From: Komagataeibacter kakiaceti JCM 25156
GTDB taxonomy: Bacteria; Pseudomonadota; Alphaproteobacteria; Acetobacterales; Acetobacteraceae
Assembly: GCF_000613305.1 (NCBI RefSeq)
Contig: NZ_BAIO01000021.1
Coordinates: 1-15,640, forward strand
Direction of reading: 5' to 3'
Length of the DNA stretch: 15,640 nucleotides
This document shows positions 7,856-15,640 of this stretch, piece by piece. The notes under the pieces were generated by a model. The model was not told where the DNA came from. It searched no databases and was given only the letters and a program-made list of their open reading frames with translations. The position numbers were made by a program, and so were the translations under genes. The number at the start of each line of letters is the position of its first letter. Position 1 is the stretch's first letter.

Positions 7856-10190
7856 ATGTCTGACAAGCCGGAATTCAAGCCCTATACCCACCCCGCCGGG
7901 GGCTGGGGGGCCGCCAACGCCACCGCGCGCGCCCTGATGGAACAGAGCGTGCTGGCCAAGGGTTCGCGCGCGCTGCTGGCCATGAATCATCCCGACGGCT
8001 TCAAATGCCCGAGCTGTGCCTGGCCGGATCCGGACCGTGAAAAGACGCTGGAATTCTGTGAAAACGGGGCCAAGGCGCTGGCGTTCGAGGCGACGAAGCG
8101 CCGTATCGGGGCCGATTTTTTCGCCGCCCATAGCGTGACATCGCTTATGGCGCGCAGCGATCACTGGCTGGAAGAACAGGGCCGCCTGACCGGGCCCATG
8201 CGCTACGACGCCGCGACCGATCACTACGTGCCCTGCACATGGGAGGAGGCCTTTGCCCTGATCGGCCGGCACCTGCAGGCGCTGGACAGCCCCGACCAGG
8301 CGGAGTTCTATACATCGGGCCGTACGTCCAACGAGGCCGCGTTCCTGTATTCCATATTCGTGCGCGCCTTTGGCACCAACAACTTTCCCGACTGTTCGAA
8401 CATGTGCCACGAGCCGACCAGCCGGGGTCTGGCCATGTCCATCGGCATTGGCAAGGGCACGGTGCGGATGGAGGATTTCGCAGCCGCCGAGGCCATCTTC
8501 ATCATCGGCCAGAACACCGGCACCAACAGCCCGCGCATGATGACCGAACTGGTCCATGCCCGTAAGCGCAACGCGCCGATCGTGGCGGTGAACCCGATGC
8601 CTGAACGCGCGCTGATCCGCTTTACCGAGCCGCAGGATCCCGTCAAGATGGCGACCTTCGGTTCCACGCCCATTGCCAGCGAATTCTGCCATGTGCGGAT
8701 CGGGGGGGATGCCGCGTTCCTCAAGGGCGTGATGAAAACCCTGTTTGAAATGGATGCGGCGGCTGCGGCGGCGGGAGAGTCCACCGTGCTGGACCATGCC
8801 TTCATTGCCGAACATACCCATGCTTTGCCGAACTGAAAGCCGATATCGAGGCCACGCAATGGCCGGACATCGTGGCCGTGTCCGGCATTACGGAAGAACA
8901 GATCCGTCATGTCGCGGGAATTTACGCCCGCTCCAACGCCACCATCATCTGCTACGGCATGGGTGTAACCCAGCACCAGCAGGGCGCGCGCGTGATCCAT
9001 CAGATTGCCAACCTGCTCATGCTGCGGGGCAATTTTGGCAAGAAGGGCGCGGGCATCTGCCCGGTGCGTGGTCATTCCAACGTGCAGGGTGATCGTACGG
9101 TGGGCATTGATGAAAAGCCCACCCCCGCCTATCTGGATCGTGTGGAGGCGGTTTTCGGCTTCAACCCGCCGCGCGCGCATGGCCACCATGTGGTGGAATC
9201 CGTGCAGGCGATGATTGATGGCACGGCCAAAGTATTCATCGGCATGGGTGGTAATTTCATTCACGCCATTCCCGATACGCCCGTGGCGTATGAAGCCATG
9301 TCGCGGCTGGAACTGACGGTGGGTATCGCCACCAAGCTCAACCGGGGGCATCTGGTGCATGGGCGTGACGCGCTGATCCTGCCGGTGATTGCACGCTCCG
9401 AAATCGACCACCAGAAGACCGGGCCGCAATTCGTTACGATTGAGGATGCGATGGCCAATGTCACGTCCTCACGCGGGGTGCTGCATCCCGCCAGCGCCGA
9501 TCTGCGCTCGGAAGTTGAAATTGTCTGCCGCATGGCGCGCGCCGCCATGCCTGACAGTTCGATTGCATGGGAAACATTCATTGATGATTACGACCGCATC
9601 CGCGATCTGATCGCGCTGGTGTATCCGGACCTGTATCACGACTTCAACACCCGTATCCGGCAGAAGAAGGGGTTTGCCCTGCCTGTTCCACCGCGTGAGC
9701 GCAAATGGAACACGCCCACGGGACGGGCCAACTTCCTGCTGCTGGACGGGCTGGATGAAGATGTGCCTATCGGCGGCCCGGATATGCTGCGGTTGTCCAC
9801 CATCCGTTCGCACGACCAGTATAACACCACCATCTACACCAATAATGACCGCTACCGTGGTGTGTACAATACCCGTACGATCGTATTCATGAACGAGGAT
9901 GACATGCGTGCGCGTGACCTGAGCGAGGGCGCGCTGGCGGATATCGAGACCATCAGCACCGATGGGACCGAACGCCGTGTTACAGGCTTTATGGTGGTGC
10001 CTTACCCGATGCCGCGAGGTCGATCGCGGGGTATTATCCCGAACTCAACCCGCTGCTTCCACTCTCGCATTTCGATCAGATCAGCGGTACACCTGCCGCC
10101 AAGTCCATTCCCGTACGGGTGCGGGCCGCCAGCATCCGTCCACAGGCCCAGCCGGAAACCGCCGCCCAGCCCGAACCGCAACCGGCCTGA
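7856..10190 (+). CDS. YdeP/FdhF-family molybdopterin (bis-MGD) oxidoreductase, two frameshifts
   Basis: Nearly collinear with E. coli YdeP, a cytoplasmic formate-dehydrogenase-like Mo enzyme linked to acid resistance; its substrate is not established. Landmarks: AGGWGA, CPSCAWPDPD with Cys51, Cys54 and Cys68 (candidate Fe-S ligands), FYTSGRTSNEAAFL, DCSNMCHEPTS with Cys184 at the position of the FDH Sec/Cys Mo ligand, RGHSNVQGDRTVG, MGGNFIHAIPD, TKLNRGHLVHGRD, SEIDHQKTGPQ and RSHDQYNTTIY. Two breaks: G 8822 (an added G gives THGFAEL) and GG 10018-10019 (an added G gives PRGSIAGYYPELNPLLPLSHFDQISG). Mended length is ~778 residues, near YdeP's ~759, with a short extra Pro/Gln-rich tail ending at TGA 10188-10190. 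Uncorrected, the last part reads straight into moeA as a false fusion. GGGAA at 7846 precedes ATG 7856. moeA follows 19 bases later, supplying its cofactor pathway. Confidence 0.9.
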
Positions 10191-10209
10191 GTGCCGGGGG
10201 CATACCAGC

Positions 10210-11412
10210 ATGAGTACCAATGACTTTGCCCGGCGGGTGGACCATCCCACGGCGTTGCGGCTTGTACTGGCCCATGCCCGCGCCACGTTACTTCCCGCTA
10301 CGCGCGTGCCCCTGAACCAGATCACCGGGCGCGTCGCGGCGGAAACGGTGCATGCCACCACCTGCCGCCCGCCTGCCGATATTTCAGCCATGGACGGCTA
10401 CGCATTCGCCCATACCGCCATGGTGGCACAGGGCAGCCTGCCGGTTGATGGCCGCACGGTGGCGGGCGACCGGCCCGCGCCCCTTATGGCGGGGCACGCC
10501 CGTGCGATCCTGACAGGCGCGCATATTCCCGCCGGGGCTGATTGCGTCATGGCCGCCGAGCGGATGACCCGGACCGAAAACGGTATCGCGCCCGCCACCA
10601 CCCTTGCCGCACCGGGGGCCAACATCCGCAGCCGGGGGGAGGAATTCGCGACCGGGGCCATACTGCTTACACGCGGGCAGGTGCTGGACTGGCGGCATGT
10701 CGCCCTGCTGGCCAGTCAGGGCGTACGTGATGTTACGGTCACGCGCAGGCCGCGCGTATGCGTACTGTCCAACGGTGCGGAACTGGCGGCTGATGCCCCA
10801 GGGGCGTGCATGGATTCAAATGGCCCGATGCTTGCGGCTCTTCTTGGTGGCGTGGGGGCGCGGGTCACGACATCCATCGCCGCCTCCGACCATGTCGCCA
10901 CGCAGGCGGCCCGGCTGCACGCCGCCCGCACCGGCACGGATGTGCTGGTGACCACCGGAGGCATATCCGTAGGGGGCACCGACCATATGCTCGACATCCT
11001 GCGCGATATGGGGGGTAAGGTGCTGTTCCGTGGCGTGTCGATCCGCCCCGGCAGGCCCTTCACCGTAGTGGAGCTTGAGGGCAGGCTGGTGTTCTGCCTG
11101 CCGGGAAATCCCGGTGCCGCGGCCATCTGTGCGCTGGTGTTCGTGCTGCCCTATCTACGCATGCTTATGGGCGGCGCGCCTGATGGCATGCGCGTGGTGG
11201 GGGTGCCTGATTTTTCTGCTGAAGCCCCATCCGGCATGACCGGCTTCATACCCGTTGCCCTCAGCCCGACGCCGGAAGGCTGGCGCTTCAGCCGGGTGGA
11301 GACGGTTGGTTCATCAGATATCGTGGCCTTTACGCGCGCGGATGCATTGCTGACACTGAAGCCCGATGAACCGGCGCGTGCGGGCCAGCCCGCATGGGCA
11401 ATCAGACTTTAG
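10210..11412 (+). CDS. moeA: molybdopterin molybdenumtransferase MoeA
   Basis: Inserts molybdenum into adenylylated molybdopterin to give active Moco in the cytoplasm. The 400-residue length is normal for MoeA. Motifs: ADISAMDGYAF near residue 60, LTGAHIPAGADCV, LSNGAELA, the MPT-binding TGGISVGGTDH loop, IRPGRPFTV and LPGNPGAA. ATG 10210 lies 19 bases after the mended end of the oxidoreductase, with a GGGGG stretch at 10196-10200 in the ribosome-site position. An unmended reading makes this gene look like the C-terminal half of an 846-residue protein starting near 8872, an artefact of the 10018 frameshift. Adjacent placement argues that this copy serves the YdeP-like enzyme, with mobA and mobB 3.5-4 kb downstream. 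It ends at TAG 11410-11412, facing the convergent minus-strand gene 53 bases away. Confidence 0.95.
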   Translation: MSTNDFARRVDHPTALRLVLAHARATLLPATRVPLNQITGRVAAETVHATTCRPPADISAMDGYAFAHTAMVAQGSLPVDGRTVAGDRPAPLMAGHARAILTGAHIPAGADCVMAAERMTRTENGIAPATTLAAPGANIRSRGEEFATGAILLTRGQVLDWRHVALLASQGVRDVTVTRRPRVCVLSNGAELAADAPGACMDSNGPMLAALLGGVGARVTTSIAASDHVATQAARLHAARTGTDVLVTTGGISVGGTDHMLDILRDMGGKVLFRGVSIRPGRPFTVVELEGRLVFCLPGNPGAAAICALVFVLPYLRMLMGGAPDGMRVVGVPDFSAEAPSGMTGFIPVALSPTPEGWRFSRVETVGSSDIVAFTRADALLTLKPDEPARAGQPAWAIRL

Positions 11413-11465
11413 CACGCTGTTCGCCATCGGCAATTTCGATTATGGCCAGTAGTTATGCGCGAAGT

Positions 11466-12893
11466 TCAGGCGGGGATTAGTTTTTCGAGGATGACGCGCT
11501 GTATTTTACCATCAAACTGACCGAAAAGCCGTAACCTGACTTCAAAATTACTTATTTTTGTATGCAGGCAGAAGGGCAGGCAGAGATGGCCTGCCAATCC
11601 GTTCATATTCTTATAACTTCTGTAGGAAAATATTTCTCCACAATTCAGTACGGTATCTATAATCACTTCGCTATCATGAGCGAATGAACCTTCGTAATAT
11701 ACATAAACCATATATGTTCCTGGACCGACCTCAATATAAGGTCCATGAATTATGTATTTCCCATCATATGTGGTGTTTTTAGATATTTCCTGATTTACAA
11801 TCATATTCTCCGTTATATCTCTTTTTTCTGGAGATATTGTATTTGAAATCATGGATCTGATTGTTGGTGTATTTACATCAAATACGTTGTTTATGACGCC
11901 TATATTTTCGGCTGATTTCCCGGAGTAAAGGGTCTCTCTTGATATGACGAACGTATCTTCCGTATCGCAGGCAACAGGTATCCTGAACTCAAAAAAACCG
12001 TTTCTGGCGCCATTGATCATTTCAGAAAGTTTTATGTAATATACGGTTTCAGCGCAATTTCCGTGCAACTGCATTATATTTATCTGGAATTTGACCCTGT
12101 CTATATCAATGAAGCTTTTTATATTGAAACTTCTGTCGATTTTAAAAATAGCAGTCAGATAGCCGTGCGAGACAAAATATTTTTCATGCTGTATGATGCC
12201 CTTCAGAATCCGGCTCAATCGACCAAGGGAACATGTAATATCAGTTTTTATATTTAACAGAAATCCGCTTATTATTTCACGAAGCAGGCCATACCGCTTG
12301 AATTCCGCCGCCATCCAGTGATCAAAGGCATCTACATATATTACATTAACATTCTCTATGCCTTCTACGTTCCTGCCATGAAAGATGTCGTTTTTATGAT
12401 TTGTCGATACAAAGACATCGAGCGAGCGAACACTGGATTCCTGCAGGAGTGTTCTCAGATTTTTTGCATCTTCAGGAAAGTTGTCAATTGATTTGAACCA
12501 GTTAACAAAACGCAGATCGCCTGCTATGCAGTTCTGTGTATAAGATACAGTCGTTTGTGGAGAAATGGCGATTATTTTATCCGCATTTATGTGCGTTCCA
12601 TACAGTATGGCCCCATATCCGCCCATACTGTCACCGATCACCATGACATTTTTATAATTCTTACATATGTCCTTCAGGAATTTGACAACTTCCCCGAAGT
12701 TGGAACCAGCCCCTTCTATCCCGGAAGTGTACCAGGAATTGTTAAGGTCTTTCATTAATATTGATGAAAAATCATGACTCCTGGAGAGGGTGTCCAGATC
12801 AAATGAATTCTTTTTTGAGTTATTGTCGTTATACGATGTCAAGGCTATAATAATGGAATCGCTGTCTATAATATTTTTTTTAACCCAAGACAT
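11466..12893 (-). CDS. alpha/beta-hydrolase-like protein with C-terminal beta-rich domain
   Basis: A 475-residue protein in clearly AT-richer DNA than its surroundings. The N-terminal half looks like a serine hydrolase: strand-loop VMVIGDSMGGYGAILYG with Ser89 in the G-x-S-x-G nucleophile elbow, a candidate Asp169 (STNHKNDIFHG) and a candidate His192 (VDAFDHWMAAEF). The oxyanion/first-strand region (SIIIALTSY) is also present. The second half (~220-475) has no motif known to me; alternating hydrophobic patterns such as YIEVGPGTYMVYVYYEG and NFEVRLRLFGQ suggest a beta-sandwich, as in some carbohydrate-handling proteins. No signal peptide or membrane segment is seen. Neighbours (acyltransferase and a decayed gene) suggest surface-polysaccharide modification; that role is inference. 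ATG 12893 has a weak AGG upstream. Confidence 0.75.
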   Translation of the reverse strand: MSWVKKNIIDSDSIIIALTSYNDNNSKKNSFDLDTLSRSHDFSSILMKDLNNSWYTSGIEGAGSNFGEVVKFLKDICKNYKNVMVIGDSMGGYGAILYGTHINADKIIAISPQTTVSYTQNCIAGDLRFVNWFKSIDNFPEDAKNLRTLLQESSVRSLDVFVSTNHKNDIFHGRNVEGIENVNVIYVDAFDHWMAAEFKRYGLLREIISGFLLNIKTDITCSLGRLSRILKGIIQHEKYFVSHGYLTAIFKIDRSFNIKSFIDIDRVKFQINIMQLHGNCAETVYYIKLSEMINGARNGFFEFRIPVACDTEDTFVISRETLYSGKSAENIGVINNVFDVNTPTIRSMISNTISPEKRDITENMIVNQEISKNTTYDGKYIIHGPYIEVGPGTYMVYVYYEGSFAHDSEVIIDTVLNCGEIFSYRSYKNMNGLAGHLCLPFCLHTKISNFEVRLRLFGQFDGKIQRVILEKLIPA

Positions 12894-12929
12894 AACGCTA
12901 CCTGATGATTATGTATTATTTGGCTATTA

Positions 12930-13590
12930 TTAAATTTTTTGATTATCTGTCAAGCCATATTCACGCCTGTAACTTCCTGATTCAAGAAGCGGTCTGAGCG
13001 GTTTTTCGCGTTGTCCCGCGGATATGGGTGATAATCGGTCAGGTTCAGTCATTATTCCTATGCCGCGGCAGTCTGGCTCGCCGCCGCGGGCCGGAATGTT
13101 GGTAAGGACACTCATTGTTCCGATCATATGTTCCAATATGCCGATAGGGCTGTGGTGTTTGCAATTGCTGATCCTGCCATCGGTATCAAGGCCATATAAT
13201 CCGCCATTTCTCGTGATTTTTACGGATTGGCTGGCAATAATTCCGACTGAAGATATGGCTCCGTGGCCATTCGGTTCATACGAGAACATGTTGGGATAAG
13301 GTTCTGGGCCTTCTGTCGTCCTTCACGAAAAAATATCCCGGCACGATCGCAACAGGGAGGATGGCCTTGACGATATGCAGCAACTCCATGGGTCAGAAAC
13401 ACACCCAAGGAGTATGCCGTAATTGTAGAGAAGTTTTTAGTGAAGCTTTTTTTAAATCTTCAGGAAATGCTATCTCAAAAAGCAGCACGTCAAAATTTTG
13501 TTCGATGGAATTTGTAGAAGCCGGATGCGCGCCTGACGGTCCACTATGCCGAATGTGAACAATGGCGGCTCTCCATCCTGCTGCTATTGA
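12930..13590 (-). pseudogene. decayed gene of unknown function (in-frame TGA plus frameshift)
   Basis: Reading the minus strand gives protein-like sequence in three linked pieces. From 13590 down: IVHIRHSGPSGAHPAS, NFDVLLFEIAFPEDLKK, LQLRHTPWVCF, then TGA at 13395-13393. The same frame goes on at once with PMELLHIVKAILPVAIVPG and YFFVKDDRRP until TGA 13278-13276. One frame over, the sequence continues as PYPNMFSYEPNGHGAISS, NGGLYGLDTDGRIS and LEHMIGTMSVLTNIPARGG to the stop at 12930-12932. Dropping one C in the CCC near 13301-13303 joins the last two pieces smoothly (DDRRPEPYPNMFSYEPNG). No good start codon is visible and the 5' end runs into the region of the plus-strand acyltransferase, so it also looks truncated. 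It ends 36 bases before the hydrolase start and may once have been its operon partner. I recognise no family. Confidence 0.5.
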
Positions 13591-13684
13591 TCAGAAACAA
13601 GAATTAATGATAGGGAATGGATACTGTATTTGGTTTGAATTTTCTCCGGAAAGTTTAGACCATATAACCGTTTCTGGAAACAAG

Positions 13685-14896
13685 ATGCTAAGTGAACTGA
13701 ATTATAACCTGTGGGCTTTATGGTGCATCGTTTCCGCTGGCCTTATTTTCAATATGAAACCATTCAGCCGGAACAGGATATATGAAAGCAGAAGCCGGGA
13801 ATATAACATTGATGGCCTGAGATATGTTCTGGCCGCCATGGTGGCCTTCCAGCACAAGGCGTTTTTTTTCAACCTTTATAAAACCGGCATATGGTCACTG
13901 GACTACCATATTCCCTTTTATATCGGAAAATTTGCCGTCTCGATATTCTTCATCATTTCTGGCTATATTCTTGGCAATGTCAGCCTGCACGGCAAGGAAT
14001 GGGGCGGGTTTTACATAAAACGCTTCCTGCGTATCGCGCCCATGACGTATGTTTCATCACTGGCCTGTATCTTAATATCAACGTGCATTGGCATATACCT
14101 TAAAAACCCGGCGGATTTTCATCTGGTGTTTTTCTGGTTTGATGCGGGGCTGACCCTGATCCGCCCGCCTGTTTATGGATTTGACAATGCGCATCTGATC
14201 AATGCCGGTGTCACTTGGTCGCTCATGTGGGAATGGTGGTTCTATTTTTCCCTGCCCATCCTGTCCATTCCCTTCCTCAAAACCCGTAAATTGCAGGTTT
14301 TTGCTCTGGTCCTTGTCGCTCTGGCAACCATTTATGCTGTCGCCCTTCATTTTGGGCTGGAAAACGGCCCGCATGCCTATAATCGTTATTCCGTTCTTGG
14401 GCCGGTCTATGTCACGCTGTTCTGCCTTGGGTGTATAATCCGGCAGGTAAAGGAGCGTTACCTGAAGACCATTTCCATCCCACGGAAAATGACTGATTGC
14501 CTGTCTCTTGCCCTGCTGTTCGTTTTTCTTGTCATTGGTTACACTCACGACCCGCTTACGATCCCGTTCGCTTTTGCTTACGGTCTTTTCTTTCTCTGCT
14601 TTGCATGTGGCGCCAACTGGTTCGGCCTGTTGCAGCAGAAGGGCGTGATCCTGTTGGGGGATGCCAGTTACAGCATCTATCTCCTGCATGGCATAGGCTG
14701 GTTTCTTATGGATATGTTCTGTTTTCACTTTAAAATAAACCAGAACATATATCTGTATTACACATTCATGACTCTCGGATGGTATATGATCTGCTACATT
14801 TCCATCAAGACATTCGAGACCGTAGAAATACCATTCATCCGCCTGGGGTCACGTATTACCAGAAACATGAATCTGGCCCCGGAGCGACACTCATAG
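13685..14896 (+). CDS. acyltransferase 3 family membrane protein (polysaccharide O-acetyltransferase type)
   Basis: An integral membrane acyltransferase, ~403 residues from this start, with about ten hydrophobic segments. Family features: IDGLRYVLAAMVAFQHKAFF, with the Arg and the His that family members need for acyl transfer; FFIISGYIL; FYIKRFLRIAPMTY; TWSLMWEWWFYFSLP; and the C-terminal LLGDASYSIYLLHG. Such proteins move acetyl or other acyl groups onto exopolysaccharide, O-antigen or other surface sugars at the cytoplasmic membrane. The frame is open back to ATG 13562 (444 residues), but that stretch has no ribosome site, is weakly protein-like and overlaps the minus-strand decayed gene, so ATG 13685 is preferred; 13606 is also possible. 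Its stop at 14894-14896 is 3 bases from the end of mobB, which converges on it. Base composition is AT-richer than the Moco genes. Confidence 0.87.
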   Translation: MLSELNYNLWALWCIVSAGLIFNMKPFSRNRIYESRSREYNIDGLRYVLAAMVAFQHKAFFFNLYKTGIWSLDYHIPFYIGKFAVSIFFIISGYILGNVSLHGKEWGGFYIKRFLRIAPMTYVSSLACILISTCIGIYLKNPADFHLVFFWFDAGLTLIRPPVYGFDNAHLINAGVTWSLMWEWWFYFSLPILSIPFLKTRKLQVFALVLVALATIYAVALHFGLENGPHAYNRYSVLGPVYVTLFCLGCIIRQVKERYLKTISIPRKMTDCLSLALLFVFLVIGYTHDPLTIPFAFAYGLFFLCFACGANWFGLLQQKGVILLGDASYSIYLLHGIGWFLMDMFCFHFKINQNIYLYYTFMTLGWYMICYISIKTFETVEIPFIRLGSRITRNMNLAPERHS

Positions 14897-14899
14897 TCA

Positions 14900-15430
14900 T
14901 TATTCCACCAGCATATGCACGGCATGACGCAGCGCAAAATCGGCAATGGCCTGCGTATCGGACAGGTCGAGTATCGGTAGGTGGGGTGGCAGGCCGGGGG
15001 CGTCCACCCGGTCCGTCGCAATGGCAATAATATTGTCATTGCGCATGAATAAAGGCTCCTTGCCCACATCGGGACGATAGACCTCGATACAGGCGGGAAC
15101 CGTGGCATGGAAGCCTTCCACCACCACCAGGTCGGTCCGCTGCATGCGCGCCAGAAGCGTGGCCAGGGCAGGGGGCGCGTCCGGGCATTCATGCTGCAAT
15201 ACCCACCGCCCCGGCGTGGCCAGCATGACTTCGCCCGCGCCAGCGCTCCGGTGCAGCCATGAGTCCTTGCCGGGGCGGTCAAGGTCGATATCATGATGGG
15301 TGTGTTTTATGGTCGATACACCCAGACCGCGTACCCGCAGCAGGGGCAGCAGCCGCCCGATCAGATGGGTCTTGCCCGATCCGCTACGCCCTGTAATACC
15401 GATCATGGCCTGCCGTGGCGGATGGGACAT
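14900..15430 (-). CDS. mobB: molybdopterin-guanine dinucleotide biosynthesis adaptor MobB
   Basis: A P-loop GTPase-type protein that assists MobA in making MGD cofactor for Mo enzymes of the DMSO-reductase family, to which the YdeP-like protein belongs. Evidence: IGITGRSGSGKTHLI (Walker A), STIKHTHHDIDLDRPGKDSW (the MobB signature with conserved KH, D, GKDS), VVVEGFH (Walker B-like) and a short C-terminal region, ~176 residues as is usual. ATG 15430 (MSHPPRQAMIGI) is chosen because it sits just before the P-loop strand; ATG 15451 would add seven residues. It diverges from mobA and converges with the acyltransferase, ending 3 bases from it. Confidence 0.92.
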   Translation of the reverse strand: MSHPPRQAMIGITGRSGSGKTHLIGRLLPLLRVRGLGVSTIKHTHHDIDLDRPGKDSWLHRSAGAGEVMLATPGRWVLQHECPDAPPALATLLARMQRTDLVVVEGFHATVPACIEVYRPDVGKEPLFMRNDNIIAIATDRVDAPGLPPHLPILDLSDTQAIADFALRHAVHMLVE

Positions 15431-15473
15431 GAAAAAAGAACCCCTGAACATGATTGAAAAGACACGCCTTCAC

Positions 15474-15499
15474 CCGCGTCTACGCGGCCTGTCGCAGGC
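15474..15499. promoter_or_regulatory. two adjacent dyads in the mobB-mobA divergent spacer
   Basis: CCGCGT-CT-ACGCGG (15474-15487) is a perfect 6-base dyad with a 2-base centre. It shares its last base with the following hairpin GCCTG-TCG-CAGGC (15487-15499). They lie in the 111-base spacer from which mobB and mobA are read in opposite directions, so an operator serving both is plausible; GC-rich chance palindromes are the alternative. Confidence 0.3.
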
Positions 15500-15541
15500 T
15501 ACGGCCCCAGACACCCCGATGCAATGGCGCGGGAGGATCGG

Positions 15542-15640
15542 ATGATGCCGCGTGTGGCCGGTCTGGTCATGGCCGGGGGGGAGGCACGGCGCATGGGCGG
15601 TGTGGACAAACCGCTGCTGGCGCTGGGCGGGCGCACCTGC
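15542..15640 (+). CDS. mobA: molybdenum cofactor guanylyltransferase MobA (5' part)
   Basis: Only the first 33 residues are in the window. They carry the nucleotide-binding signature of MobA: LVMAGGEARRMGGVDKPLLALGG, i.e. the AGG..RMGG.DK pattern that holds GTP, with Lys as the catalytic-site base. MobA joins GMP to molybdopterin to give MGD. GGGAGGA at 15531-15537 is a strong ribosome site; two consecutive ATGs (15542, 15545) follow, and the second has the more usual spacing. It is divergent from mobB. Confidence 0.92.
   Translation, partial: MMPRVAGLVMAGGEARRMGGVDKPLLALGGRTC

Noticed and set aside
8872..11412. An 846-residue oxidoreductase-MoeA fusion protein
   Set aside because: The fusion exists only because of the missing base at 10018-10019. 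Adding it restores YdeP-like C-terminal sequence ending at 10190 and leaves MoeA with its own ATG and normal length.
13024..13299. Plus-strand open frame opposite the decayed gene
   Set aside because: The minus-strand reading is far more protein-like and joins with flanking pieces; the plus reading has no motif.
13393..13395. In-frame TGA as selenocysteine
   Set aside because: Protein-like sequence continues on both sides, but no stem-loop of bacterial SECIS type is evident just downstream, no selenoprotein family is recognised, and a further frameshift follows. Decay or error is simpler.
1..15640. tRNA, rRNA, CRISPR arrays, insertion sequences
   Set aside because: None was seen: no cloverleaf-like or rRNA stretch, no regular repeat-spacer array and no transposase-like frame.

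Overview
The window looks like a chromosome segment of a cellulose-producing acetic acid bacterium (Komagataeibacter / Gluconacetobacter type). The reasons are high-GC Alphaproteobacteria-style coding sequence and a pdeA-then-dgc gene pair whose sensor domains match the cdg operons known from K. xylinus: a FixL/DosP-like PAS on the phosphodiesterase and a NifL-like PAS on the diguanylate cyclase. Species is inferred; there is no rRNA or other marker.

Layout: (1) 1-286, the C-terminal end of a UvrD/RecD-type helicase. (2) 370-1832, a TPR protein with a C-terminal glycosyltransferase-like domain. (3) 1833-2404, a 570-base AT-rich to GC-rich leader without a convincing gene. (4) 2405-6472, the c-di-GMP pair: PAS-GAF-GGDEF-EAL phosphodiesterase, then PAS-GGDEF-degenerate EAL cyclase. 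(5) 6484-7637, two tandem Rrf2/NsrR-like regulators with cysteine clusters. (6) 7856-10190, a YdeP/FdhF-family molybdopterin oxidoreductase. (7) 10210-11412, moeA. (8) 11466-14896, an AT-richer block: an alpha/beta-hydrolase-like gene and a decayed gene on the minus strand, and an acyltransferase-3 membrane protein on the plus strand. (9) 14900-15640, mobB (minus) and the start of mobA (plus), diverging from a 111-base spacer with two adjacent dyads.

Working model: genes 2405-11412 lie on one strand with mostly short gaps and look like one redox/gas-sensing neighbourhood. Oxygen (haem PAS) and redox state (flavin PAS) would set c-di-GMP, hence cellulose/biofilm output. The Rrf2 proteins (Fe-S, NO or redox type) would control transcription, and the molybdenum enzyme is followed by the genes that finish its cofactor (moeA, mobA, mobB). 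The EPS-type block at 11466-14896 sits inside the cofactor genes and looks inserted.

Major caveat: six genes on the plus strand (seven sites in all) are each broken by what looks like one missing base, usually one G or C short in a small run. Adding one base restores a full-length, family-typical protein every time. This points to assembly or basecalling errors more than to true decay, so each such gene is given here as a single feature with its frameshift site named.
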